The notes under the pieces are model-generated. The model was given only the letters and a program-made list of their open reading frames with translations. It was not told where the DNA came from and did no database searches. Shown here piece after piece: positions 1 to 10,275 of a stretch of 64,000 bases of DNA. This stretch comes from Tubiluchus corallicola (lineage: Eukaryota > Priapulida > Priapulimorpha > Priapulimorphida > Tubiluchidae), in NCBI GenBank assembly GCA_030141605.1, contig JAQGDQ010002379.1, positions 124,001-188,000 on the forward strand. The letters run 5' to 3'. The translations under genes were made by a program, and so were the position numbers. The stretch's first letter is position 1; every line of letters begins with the position of its first letter.

Positions 1-230
1 AGGGGAGGGGAGGGGAGGGAGGGAGGGAGGGAGGGAGGGAGGGAGGAAGGAAGGAAGGAAGGAAGGAAGGGGAGAGACAGAGAGAGAGAGAGAGAAAGAA
101 AGAAAAGAAAAGAAATAAGGGAAAAAAGAATGAAAGAAGAAAAAGAAAAAAAGAAAAAAGAAAGCAATAATGAATGCATGAATGAATCAATGAATGAATG
201 AAAAACAATATACAGGGCTTCTAGAAACAA
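1..230. repeat. GA-rich compound microsatellite
   Basis: A purine-only tract (aggg, gaag, ga and gaaa units) runs to about 165 and grades into aatg/aatgaatg units by about 200. It contains no open frame of interest. The window edge cuts it, so its full length is unknown. Confidence 0.95.
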
Positions 231-460
231 TGTTTACAATTTTGAAAACTTCTTAAGATGGAACTGAAAAGATACAGCATGTAATTTAGGCAACGATTGT
301 TCTGCCACACACACGTGGGCACTACTATTACTTGCTTGCAAGAACTAGCCAAGAAATACACCTAGACTCTAGAATCTAGATTTTGTGAAATTTCAAGATT
401 TGGATTTTTTTAATCAGTTGTATCAGAGTTGAGTTAATCTAAGTAAGGCAACGAAACTTT

Positions 461-1126
461 GATAAGCACTTGGTATGTTACAACACAACCTCGATAAGCA
501 CTTGGTATGTTACAACACAACCTCGATAAGCACTTGGTATGTTACAACACAACTTTGATAAGCACTTGGTATGTTACAACACAACCTTGATAAGGACTTG
601 GCATGTTACAACACAAGTTTGATAAGCACTTGGTATGTTACAACACAACCTTGATAAGCACTTGGTATGTTACAACACAACGTTGATAAGGACTTGGTAT
701 GTTACAACACAACCTTGATAAGGACTTGGTATATTACAACACAACCTTGATAAGGACTTGGCATGTTACAACACAACTTTGATAAGCACTTGGTATGTTA
801 CAACACAACCTTGATAAGGACTTGGTATGTTACAACACAACCTTGATAAGGACTTGGTATATTACAACACAACCTTGATAAGGACTTGGCATGTTACAAC
901 ACAACTTTGATAAGCACTAGGTATGTTGCAACACAACCTTGGTAAGCACTTGGTATGTTACAACACAACTTTGATAAGCACTTGGTATGTTGCAACACAA
1001 CCTTGATAAGGACTTGGTATATTACAACACAACCTTGATAAGGACTTGGCATGTTACAACACAACCTTGATAAGCACTTGGTATGTTACAACACAACCTT
1101 GATAAGCACATGGTATGTTACAACAC
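461..1126. repeat. 32-bp minisatellite, about 21 copies
   Basis: The unit gataagcacttggtatgtta plus caacacaacctt repeats every 32 bp with few changes. Variants (gcac/ggac, tatg/tatatt/catg) recur in the same order near 690-790 and 810-910, suggesting a four-unit higher-order period of about 128 bp. It ends about 125 bp before the first recognised P450 exon and so lies in an intron or upstream of the partial gene. Confidence 0.95.
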
Positions 1127-1250
1127 TTTTGATTGAATTACCCTTTACACTGCGCTTGCACTAAATTTTTGAATTTGAAAAATACTCTGTAGACACCTGT
1201 GTATCAACCTGTATTTACATGTTGTTTGATCTTGTATTTTGAATTTTCAG

Positions 1251-4200
1251 ATTTAATGAGTTCTTGAGAGGGCAGCTGAATATTACCAATTTCTTTAAGC
1301 AAAAAGTTGATGAACATATGGAAAATTATAGCCCAGATGACACGAAAGATTTTATAGACGTCTATATAAAACAAGTAAAGCATGTGGAAAAGAACAACAT
1401 CCACGATTCAACTTTTACAGGTTTGCAATAATTAGATTAGATTAGATTATTATGTATTACGACAGCAAGGCTATAAATTACATAAAAATAAACATACAGT
1501 TAAAAGTACATTTACAATTATAATTACAAAAAAATATCTAAAACTACAATCATTAAGAAATAATAAAAGTACTAGAAAAATTCATTCTTAGACGTGTAAC
1601 ATTTTACCTTCGTTTTACCCAGCGGTTTGGTTTCAGTTGTCTACAGCTTAACGCCTATACGAATGTCAAATATTCGAATGTGCTTAAATATTAGAGACTG
1701 AAAATAGATATCTGAGTTCAAAATACATTGCACATAGAAGTTTTGCGAATTTTGTAGCCTAACAAATAGAGAGAAAGCTTAGCGTCTAACTATAACATCA
1801 AAAGTAAGGGATGTCGTAATCCAAGTACACATAGTTATATTGAAAGTTCAATCATTATCAGCTATAACTGATCTTTCAATATAGCTGATTGAACTTTCAA
1901 TATAAGTATGTGTACTTGGATTACGACATCCCTTACTTTTGATTTTATATTAATGCGGTAGAGTTGTAGGCAACAACTTGCATATGTAACGTGCAAAAAT
2001 TTTACAGAAATGTCATAGTCCTTAGCGTAATGTTATATAACCGTTTCAGCTTATGAAGCGAAGTGCGTTTCTCAAGATCTCTTCTTTGGTGGAAGTGACA
2101 CTACTTCTCTGACCTTGTATTGGGGATTCCTGTACTTGCTGCACTATCCAGAAGTGTTGAAACAAGTGCAAAAAGAAATTGATGACGTCATTGGAAGGTC
2201 AAGATTGCCATCAATGAGAGACATGAAAAATATGCCCTACACTGAAGCAACATTGGCTGAAATACAAAGAATGGGTCTGTATTTCTAATAATTCTAATAA
2301 TAAAGAATTATTAGTCAAAAACTGTAATTTACATATAATTACGTGCTTAAATGTTGATTTACTTGCAATTAAATCACTGTGGAATACAGCCACAGTTGCA
2401 AAGAAAAGTTTCAGGCAGGCCTAAACCAGAAAATATGAAATTTTAAGGGGATTTTGACAATGTGAAATTAGCTGTTCATAGCTAGTTTTGTAATTTTTAT
2501 AAATGACTCAAACTAAAACTTGAAGTGAAATTTGAATCTACGACCTTTCAAATGCAACCAATCATAATCTTTTATTGAGCACCCATTTTCGCAAATATTA
2601 CTGTCATTTGCAATAGTTTAAGACCAAAGTGATTTTTTCATGAAAATTGACAAAACCATCGTTTAACACGGTTCCATCTAAAAACTATTCATTTATTCTT
2701 CTAGAAAAATATACTACAGCATAGTCTGTATGTTTTTATCCAAAAATAGTCACAGTCCTTGAACATTTTAGTACTTTGTATGACCGCCGAAGTTGTCAAT
2801 CACTGCCTTCATTCTAAGAGGCATACTGGAAATTAGGTTTTGGCAGTACTCGGAAGTAATTTCTTGTCTTTATTATTAGTAGTCCTATTTTACCGAATGC
2901 TTCGCATTGTTCTTTAATTTATATGCATATTTCAGCCAATATCGCACCACTTGGAATTCCACACGCTGTTTCGCAAGAGGTGGTTTTGCGAGGCTACACA
3001 ATTCCTGCTGACACTCCAGTAATATTAAACATGACGGCTGTATTAAGAGATCCAAGAATTTTTCCAAATCCAGATCAATTTCTACCGAAGCGTCATCTTG
3101 ACAGGGAAGGAATTTTTGTGAAAAATGAAGCTTTGATACCGTTTTCTGTTGGTAAGAATCAATGAAGCTTTGATAACATTTTCTGTTGGTAAAAATCAAT
3201 GAAGCTTTGATACCATTTTCTGTTGGTAAGAATCAATGAAGCTTTGATACCATTTTCTGTTGGTAAGAATCAATGAAGCTTTGATACCGTTTTCTGTTGG
3301 TAAGAATCAATGAAGCTTTGATACCATTTTCTGTTGGTAAGAATCAATGAAGCTTTGATACCAATTTCTGTTGGTAAGAACCAAGACAAAGAAAATTCTA
3401 TTAGTCACAAACTAACACTATCACTAATAATTAGACCAATTAGACCAAGAATCAGGCCAATTGTAATATGACCTGATGCTTATTCACATGTGAAAATCAA
3501 TATACACAATTTGAACAATTGTGGTTGTAATATGGCCTAATTACAAACATTTGGGGCTATCAGTTACTTGGTAATTTGAACTGATACAATTGAGAAAACT
3601 GCAGAATGATCAGTAAAGTTAGTAACTTGTTACTGATGAGGCGCAGTTTAGCATTCCGTTTGGTAAAAAGCATTAATTTGGTTAACAGAAACTGCAGGTA
3701 CTATTATATAAAAATGTAATAATACTACTTACTCTATGTAGAAGAATGAAAACAAACTTTGGATTTTAAGATTGGAAACGCAGCTTAGCTCTGCAAAAAC
3801 CTAATACAGCACTTGAAAGAAATAAAAAACATAGGTTGTGTTATCTATGTATACTGATGCACCTATCTGATAATTTGCTCATGGCAGTTTTTTAATTGTA
3901 AAAAGTTAACATTGCTGACCTTTCCCGGTGTGATAAATAATTTAACTTTCGAATATTGTGGTCAATTTTGGACTTTTATACTTCTCATTGTAGTTTTTCC
4001 AGGCGATTTACCGTAACTGGATTAGACTACCAACATTTACACCTATAAAATCTACATTTATTGTAACTTAAACGAAATAAAGCCAGAAAGAGGCAACACG
4101 CGTTTATAGTTTTTACAGCTAAGCTTTCGAATTTGTGCGTCTTCTTCGGTACAAAACATAGAGAGATCCGACTTTCTGCTTTAAACTGACGAGCCCAAAA

Positions 4201-5093
4201 TTTAAGTGAAAACAGGGTGATTTTTCATATACTCCCCCTTTTCAAGTCCGGTAAAAAGTATACATTTTAACACAATTTACATTGCAAAAGCCTTTCTGGT
4301 ACTTAATTAATAAATTAAAAACTTAAGCAGTCGAGCTCCGCTACTGATGACATCACAAACTAACATAATTTTCAACAGCAAAAATATGCTATGAGCGTGT
4401 GTAGATTCAGTGTGTTGCACTAAAACTAGGTAAGGTTTAAGATAAAAATTGAAATTTCAAATTTACCGCTGTACTCACGCATGAGCTGTCGAACGTGCGT
4501 AGTTCGTCACAAACTAACATGTCTGAACTGGGAGGTACAGCTACAGCACTTCTTTTTTGTGCAATGCGTTTCCGAAATGCAGGCGCTAGTGCCCATCTAA
4601 CTAGCGAATAGTGAAATGCATATAACAGCGAGAAACTAGTGGCGCGAACGTGAAGTTTTGTTTGTGTGGTAATAATTCTTTCACGTAAGTCATTTTTGAA
4701 AAAAATGTTTTCTTTCAATATTTTAAAGAGTAGATTGTTTTGACCTACTGTTTAAGTTTGGTGTTCGCTTTTCCTTTAACTGTAAGAAATTATAAACTTG
4801 TGCTGGATCTTTGTGCGCTTATTCCTTTAAGTTGTAATTAAATATACAACGAATCTGCGCAGATTCGCATCGACAGTGGTATTTTTTCAATATTATAAAT
4901 TGCACTTCTAGGTCGCCGTGCTTGTATGGGGGAAGCCCTTGCCAGGATGGAATTGTTTTTGTTCTTCACCAGCGTGCTTCAGAATTTTGACATTGACCTT
5001 CCGCCGGGATCGGAAAAACCAACCCTACAGCCACAAATTGGCCTCATCTCAGCATCTGCAAAGCCGTACAAGATCAAAATGTCGTGTAGATAG
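1251..5093 (+). CDS. Cytochrome P450, CYP2-like, 3' part (4 exons, 5' incomplete)
   Basis: This is a haem-thiolate monooxygenase, normally anchored to the ER and fed by cytochrome P450 reductase; its substrate cannot be told. Exons are 1251-1420, 2050-2274, 2936-3151 and 4912-5093 (stop TAG 5091-5093). All internal junctions are phase 1 with AG acceptors and GT donors. Exon 1251 carries the CYP2-type EHMEN...[11 protein letters not shown] segment. Exon 2050 has the I-helix GGSDTTS and ends with the K-helix ExxR (EIQR). Exon 2936 has the [15 protein letters not shown] block and PFSVG. Exon 4912 has RRACMGE, completing FxxGxRxCxG with the Cys haem ligand. About 264 of the usual 490 residues are present; the N-terminal half should lie before the window. 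The third exon's donor sits in a 37-bp tandem repeat. No frame break was found, so it is probably functional. Confidence 0.94.
1797..1943. repeat. 58-bp near-perfect inverted repeat (hairpin) in P450 intron
   Basis: Arms 1797-1854 and 1886-1943 are reverse complements with one mismatch. The 31-bp loop holds a second complementary pair (tcagctata/tatagctga), so the hairpin extends inward with a small bulge. It lies between P450 exons 1251-1420 and 2050-2274. A foldback MITE or a hairpin-RNA source are both possible. Confidence 0.9.
3124..3382. repeat. 37-bp tandem repeat, 7 copies, spanning an exon end
   Basis: The unit starts aatgaagctttgatacc and contains ttctgttggtaag. The first copy (3124-3160) holds the last 28 coding bases and the donor of P450 exon 2936-3151; six further copies follow in the intron. 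Each keeps a GT donor-like site (ggtaag, ggtaaa in the second). Confidence 0.95.
4205..4790. repeat. Dispersed repeat family, copy A
   Basis: This part of P450 intron 2936/4912 matches 17838-18795 in the same orientation. Shared blocks include gtatacattttaacaca, cagattcagtgtgttg-like sequence and tcgtcacaaactaacat. Both copies have a similar open frame on the minus strand (4437-4718 and 18507-18773), too short and diverged to call a gene. The parent element is unknown. Confidence 0.8.
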
Positions 5094-6040
5094 AGTGTCG
5101 AACACCCACAAGTACAAGAGTTTCATATGAAAATCTGCATGATTGTTCATGCAACGTAGGGTCAAGCGGTAAGGGGCTAGGCGCCTAGAGGAGAAGTTTC
5201 AGATGCAAAAGCAGGAACTTTTGCCATGGGAGGAATTCGGTCAGACGAAGAACTCTAATCTGGGGGGAAATGTATTCTATGCACTGTGTATACACCTATA
5301 CTTAACCAAATGAACTGCTGCTAATATACACAAGTTAGTAAGCTGCGTGCAGACGAAAGTTAGAATTAAAACACATTGAAGTTTTGTGAAGATTTAATTA
5401 ACTATCATCTTTTTCTATTAATGCACTTAAACATTGAAGTTTTGTGATGATTCAATTAACTATCATCTTTTTTCTATTAATGCACTTAAAAAGAGGAGCT
5501 TTAAACTTGTAATTCTTTAGCAACTCATTTGGACATTAAATCATGTACATGTTTTATGACGAATTAAAATACTGATTTCGTTTTTCATTTGATTTAACTA
5601 ATTCAAGATTAAAGTTGTTTTAATAATTAAAGTGCAGAGGCAGAAAAATTAATGGAGTAAATTTAGGAAACCAGGAATCGCAAAGGTTGGCATGCGAATC
5701 AGAGCTCCGAGCGTCATTGGCTGGGGAATTGAACAAATACAGATGTTTCCAGAGCAAGGGTATACCTTGTTTTAGTCCTTTATTTCAAATACACGTTTTA
5801 CGTAGCTTGATAGATATCCAACTCTAGAATGTAAATAAATAATAGACAGCAAATCATGTGTTCCAGTAAAAATGACAAAGAAAAATTATTAAAACACGGA
5901 AGACTACAATGAAATTATATTTGTTGTAGTTTTAATTATTATATATATATATAATTGTTATAATATATATATATATATAAATATTAGAAACCTAAATAAT
6001 TACTGTTTAAATATAAATAAAAATAAAACGATGGGATGCT
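5094..6040. other. Intergenic: short tandem duplication and TA tract
   Basis: Between two convergent genes (P450 on +, Cys-rich peptide on -). It holds a 58-bp tandem duplication (5374-5431 and 5432-5490, starting cattgaagttttgtga) and a (TA)n tract near 5939-5981. Nothing else was recognised, and neither gene's polyadenylation site is clear. Confidence 0.7.
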
Positions 6041-7343
6041 TTATCCTTTGATCTGAGGTCTGACAACTGTATAATTCTCGTCAACGCAACACGCCTTGCA
6101 AGTATCACAAGCCCTGGAATAAGAAAAAAAACCGTCTAATTATTATTAATAAAATTGGATACTTTTAAACTGTTGATGTGTATCGATATTTTTATCATTT
6201 AACCGTTACATAGGATAAATGGTTGGGGCTTTCTGACAGTCTATTGTGGCTTTTTGACAATCTATTGTGGCTTTCTGACAATCTATATTTAGAGGTCATC
6301 TGATGCAACCGTAACCTGCAAAATTACAACCGTTAAAACAAAAAACCAAACAAACACAAAAACAAACAAATAAACAAACAGCAGACACAAACACACAAAT
6401 AAACAAACAGACAAACAAGCAAGCAAACAGCTAAAACAAAAGCCAAATTCCCATGCAGAGATTAAAAAGTCCTATTCAAAGTCCTATTCAATTTATTGTA
6501 CTTACGATTTGATACTTACACACATTTCTCATGATATCCACACTGCTTAATTCTGGGATCGCATGGCCACACAAAACAGTAATACGTAACTGGAGCCCAA
6601 CAACCTGTAACCAAGAAAACTCCTTTTACGAGTGTCGTGGTGGCTGTCTCTCTGCCGGAGTGCACCACCATAATGGACGTTCTCTATTACTTAATAAACA
6701 TTTCCGAAATTTAACAACAATTACGACGTATCTGAACTGAAAACGTAGGTGGAAGTTCAAAACAAACAAGCGTAGGAGCGATTAGATGTAAGTAACCTCT
6801 TGCAAAAGTAATTCACCATTTGTTTTGATCCCGTTAATAGTAAGTGCATTTAATCTAGACAACGGAATTCTAATTTATCACTGTAACAACTTGAAAGAAC
6901 AGTACTCACCGCTTAGGAGACATTCATTTTCTGGTGGATGTTTCAATTTATCAAAAAAACTTGCAGCTGTCACTTCTAAATTAAAAAACACCAAACCGTA
7001 TTACTGTAAGTTATGTACGTCTATACTGTACGGTACTTGTCAAAAAACTTTCAGTTGTCACTTGTAAATTAAAACTACCATACCGTATTACTGTAAGTTA
7101 TGTATGTCTATACTGTACGGTACTTGTCAAAAAACTTTTCGTTGTCACTTCTAAATTAAAAAAACACCAAAGAGTATTACTCTAAGTTATTCTTAACAAG
7201 TCTATAGATACTGTACGTATAGAACATAGATTCGTATAGAATACTATGATTTCAAATTATAATAATGCAAACTTACCGTATCCTAAGTTAGCAACTAGCC
7301 CCACAAAAACACAAACCATGAAAATTGTCTTTGACGAATCCAT
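6041..7343 (-). CDS. Unrecognised secreted cysteine-rich peptide, 93 aa, 4 exons
   Basis: Exons in transcript order are 7343-7277, 6966-6910, 6604-6520 and 6113-6041 (stop TAA 6043-6041). Each junction has a GT donor (gtaagt or gtgagt) and AG acceptor, and phases 1, 1 and 2 join to exactly 94 codons. Residues 1-22 form a signal peptide with hydrophobic core IFMVCVFVGLVANL; cleavage is likely near A23-A24. The rest has ten cysteines at 38, 43, 51, 56, 63, 69, 72, 75, 78 and 79 (CX4CX7CX4CX6CX5CX2CX2CX2CC), enough for five disulfides. Exon 3 includes CWAPVTYYCFVWPC and exon 4 ACDTCKACC. I do not recognise the fold; defensive, signalling or structural roles are all possible. No homology or expression evidence was available. 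A gtatatatac TATA-like site lies about 170 bp upstream (7511-7520). Confidence 0.78.
6340..6432. repeat. AAAC/AAACA-type simple repeat
   Basis: Degenerate aaacaaac and aaacacaaac units in the last intron of the small peptide gene. A 22-bp tandem motif (ctttctgacaatctattgtgg) repeats about three times just before it, at 6228-6288. Confidence 0.8.
6950..7195. repeat. 88-bp tandem repeat, nearly 3 copies
   Basis: Copies start near 6960, 7048 and 7135 and share gtcacttctaaattaaa, ccgtattactgtaagttatg and tactgtacggtacttgtc. The first copy carries the acceptor and first bases of exon 2 of the small peptide gene, so acceptor-like sequence is copied into its intron 1. Confidence 0.85.
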
Positions 7344-7800
7344 TTCAAAATGTCTTGCAACGTTGTTGGCGTATAAATGTTTCTTAATTCAATTTCTGAA
7401 ATTCAGTGTCTTTATGAATTCATTTACGACTGTACGTTGAGGTAACATACGTCCTGCAGTCTTGCTTCGACAGTAAACTATCGCATTAAATGTTCAAGGG
7501 TATGAGGGCTGTATATATACGTAATTCATACAAGACTCGTGCTCACAAACAACAACATACAATAGTTTGTGGAACAGGATGCTGGTGTTTCCTTTTAGCT
7601 ATTTAACTACTCACGACTACATGTAGTGTAATAACTGATCCGTGTAGCTTCTGAGAGCTCAAAAAGTTGTTACGTACGTAGCCTTTCTGCATCACAATTT
7701 TCTTAAGTATAGACCTACATTTATTAGAAACGAAAATACTTCGCTCAGACGGAAACTTGTAAACACAAAACATCACAGACATTTTAATAGTCCAGCAGGG
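7344..7800. promoter_or_regulatory. Putative promoter region of the small Cys-rich gene
   Basis: Upstream of the minus-strand start codon at 7343. A palindromic TATA-like gtatatatac at 7511-7520 is suitably placed for a 5' UTR of about 140 bp. No other element was identified; this is positional inference. Confidence 0.3.
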
Positions 7801-7816
7801 AACATCTCTTTGTTCA

Positions 7817-8145
7817 TTGCCATCACCACTACATTCACTAACAGCATCACCATCACCATCATCGTCGTCGTCATCATCAACAACGACAACGACAACAGCA
7901 GCAGTAACAACAACAATAACATCATCGTGGTCATCAGCATCATCATCATCATCAACGACAACGACAATAACAACAACAGCAGCAGCAACAACAATAACAA
8001 TAACATCGTCGTGGTCATCAGCATCATCATCATCATCCTCACCATCATCATCAACGACAACAACAACAACAGCAGCAGCAGCAGCAGCAACAACAACAAC
8101 AATAACCTCGTCGTGGTCATCAGCATCATCATCATCATCATGATT
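7817..8145. repeat. Compound trinucleotide repeat with higher-order copies
   Basis: Mixed atc, aac, agc and gac triplets are arranged as about three copies of a longer block containing tcgtggtcatcagcatcatc. All frames are low-complexity (poly-S/T/N or poly-V/A/D) and are not taken as genes. Confidence 0.9.
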
Positions 8146-8804
8146 GACGATAACAACAGGTACATTCGTGGGCATTGCTTAAGGTACTATGAGGCCAACC
8201 CTTATGTACATAAATGATAAAAAACCATCAAACATAATTATTAGAATCTATAGTTTAACGAGTGATTATTATTTTTCTAAAACGTCACGGATATTAACAT
8301 TCTGTACAGGAAAACAATCAAAGCTATACATAACAAAACTAATTCCTCATAATCAGGCTGACTTGAGCCAGTAATATAGCAAATTATGTTCAAAAAACAC
8401 AGTGAAATTGTCAACGAATTACAGATTATTTAATACATGATACTTAATCAATAGATAATTAACGTTTAATAAAATTAATTTACTGTCAGTAATTGTCAAA
8501 GAGTTTCGTTCACCAACTTAAGAAAACGAAACAAACACTGCACAAACCGTTTAAACAAATTAAACTGCATACAGTTTTTCGCTGTTCAGAAACTGAGGTT
8601 TACATTACCAAAATTATTATGCTTAATGAATGAATAGTTTAATAATACTTGTTAATGAAGTATAGAGTTACCATAATAAAAAGTCATCAATCATCGAAAA
8701 ACATGCTTTCAACGATTGTTGGCCATCTTTATTACACTAAACTGCGTTCAAAATCAAGTAGTCGAATATTTTAACCACTTATCGTGAATCCACTTTGTTG
8801 CGTA

Positions 8805-9206
8805 CAGGGGCGTATCAATACTTTACAGCGTCCTAGGCTGATTATTCTGTCTGGTCCATTTCTATTGCGAACTTATATAATGAGCACGATAAACAATTAC
8901 TTGTGGTGTATTAGAAACACTATTAACCTAGTTTTACGTGGTCATTATTATTAACATGTATTTGCACAGCGCAGGCTGCGCAACTGCTTTTTGTGTAATA
9001 CCTTGCACCTGTTCGTTATGTGGCACTTATATAAAAGTTGCTCTCACTAATATAAAATGATGTATTAGAAAATGCGCCCTTTACATGAATATGAAAGTAC
9101 ACACATTTTCCAAGTAAAATAAGAATTTTTTCTAAAACGTGACGCTCTTCGGACCTTTGGCGCCCTAGGCTTTAGCCTAGTTAGCCTATTTGTTAATACG
9201 CCCATT
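8805..9206. mobile_element. Degraded hAT-like nonautonomous element
   Basis: The left end caggggcgtat and right end atacgcccatt form imperfect terminal inverted repeats about 402 bp apart. The flanking 8-mers gttgcgta and attgtata differ at three positions, all explicable as transitions, so they may be a decayed 8-bp target duplication. No transposase frame was seen. Confidence 0.5.
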
Positions 9207-9329
9207 ATTGTATACAATGTCTGCGAGCAAACAAGAAAAGAACATTACGTTAAAATTGCAACCCAACATAAATCATCACAATTATTTTGCAACGTGAAAG
9301 ACCTGCCTACTACACAAATACAAACTTTA

Positions 9330-10075
9330 TCGTGAACTACATAAGTTATCAAAGCACGCAAGAAAAGCCTGCCACATTGATTCGGAATTCAAGAGATGAT
9401 TTCGTCTTAAATGAATTCTACAAAATTTATAATGTAATATTCTCTCAAGTATGGGCCATAATCGTAATGACATAGTAGCTAAAACTCTGATCAATACATA
9501 TTGTCTACCCAATGTCTACCATACATATTTGTTATACGGATGCGAAATTGGGGGTATATCAGACAATGAAGTTAATGCCATTAGGGTAAAATGGAACACT
9601 GCTTATAGAAAAATATTCGATTTTAGACAAAATGAAAGCGTCAAATTGTTAATGTATTTTTGTGGCGCATTGCCTGCGAGTTATTTAGTAGATAGTCGAA
9701 AATTAAACTTTGTGAGAAAAATTGTAAACTCCTGCACATTGAGAATTCCAAAGCCATGCTACTATGTAAATAACAGTCAAGTAACTTTAAGATTTAAACA
9801 TGGTTGTACTGTAGCTCTAAATCCTAAACGAAAATGTAAAATTAAAGGTTAAGAACTCATTTAAAGATTATGTTTTAAGATATCTATTATAGCTCCTTAC
9901 AACACTGTATAATGTAATATAATTACAAGGGAACTACAATGTGTGGTTATTATAAAGTTGAATGTCTGTAGATATGTTATTTTACTAATATCGCATTACC
10001 TGTTTTACTAACATTTTTATCTTTGTGAGCTGTATATTTTTTATACGAAATAAACTCATAATAACAATAATAATT
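9330..10075 (+). mobile_element. LINE 3' end (end of reverse transcriptase ORF)
   Basis: The frame to 9852 encodes a LINE ORF2-like C-terminus: YLLYGCEIGG, then VKWNTAYRKIF and LPASYLVDSRKLNF. This matches the usual region after the RT palm (YGCE, wn..yRkIF, lp..y..d.RrlnF). Upstream homology shifts frame near 9430, so the copy is broken and 5'-truncated. An aataaa and aataataat tail near 10049-10075 marks the probable 3' end. Confidence 0.8.
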
Positions 10076-10275
10076 GTAAGTTTCTGTGAAATAATAGTTA
10101 AGTTGAAAAGAATTTGGCAGTAGCTATTCACACACTTGCGGGGCAGGCGGGGCAGAGGACACAATCGATTACAGTGCCATGCCCACAGTGGCTATTTTGG
10201 ATGGCATCAAGAAAACTTAACACACAGTATTATAAGACATAATAATATTTACATTTCAGACTTGCACTGGCATTA

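Noticed and set aside
461-1126. CRISPR-like array of 32-bp units
   Set aside because: Units are contiguous with no unique spacers, and the surrounding genes are animal genes; it is a minisatellite.
9451-9852. Free-standing 133-aa host gene
   Set aside because: Residues match the segment after the RT palm in LINE ORF2, so it is retrotransposon debris.
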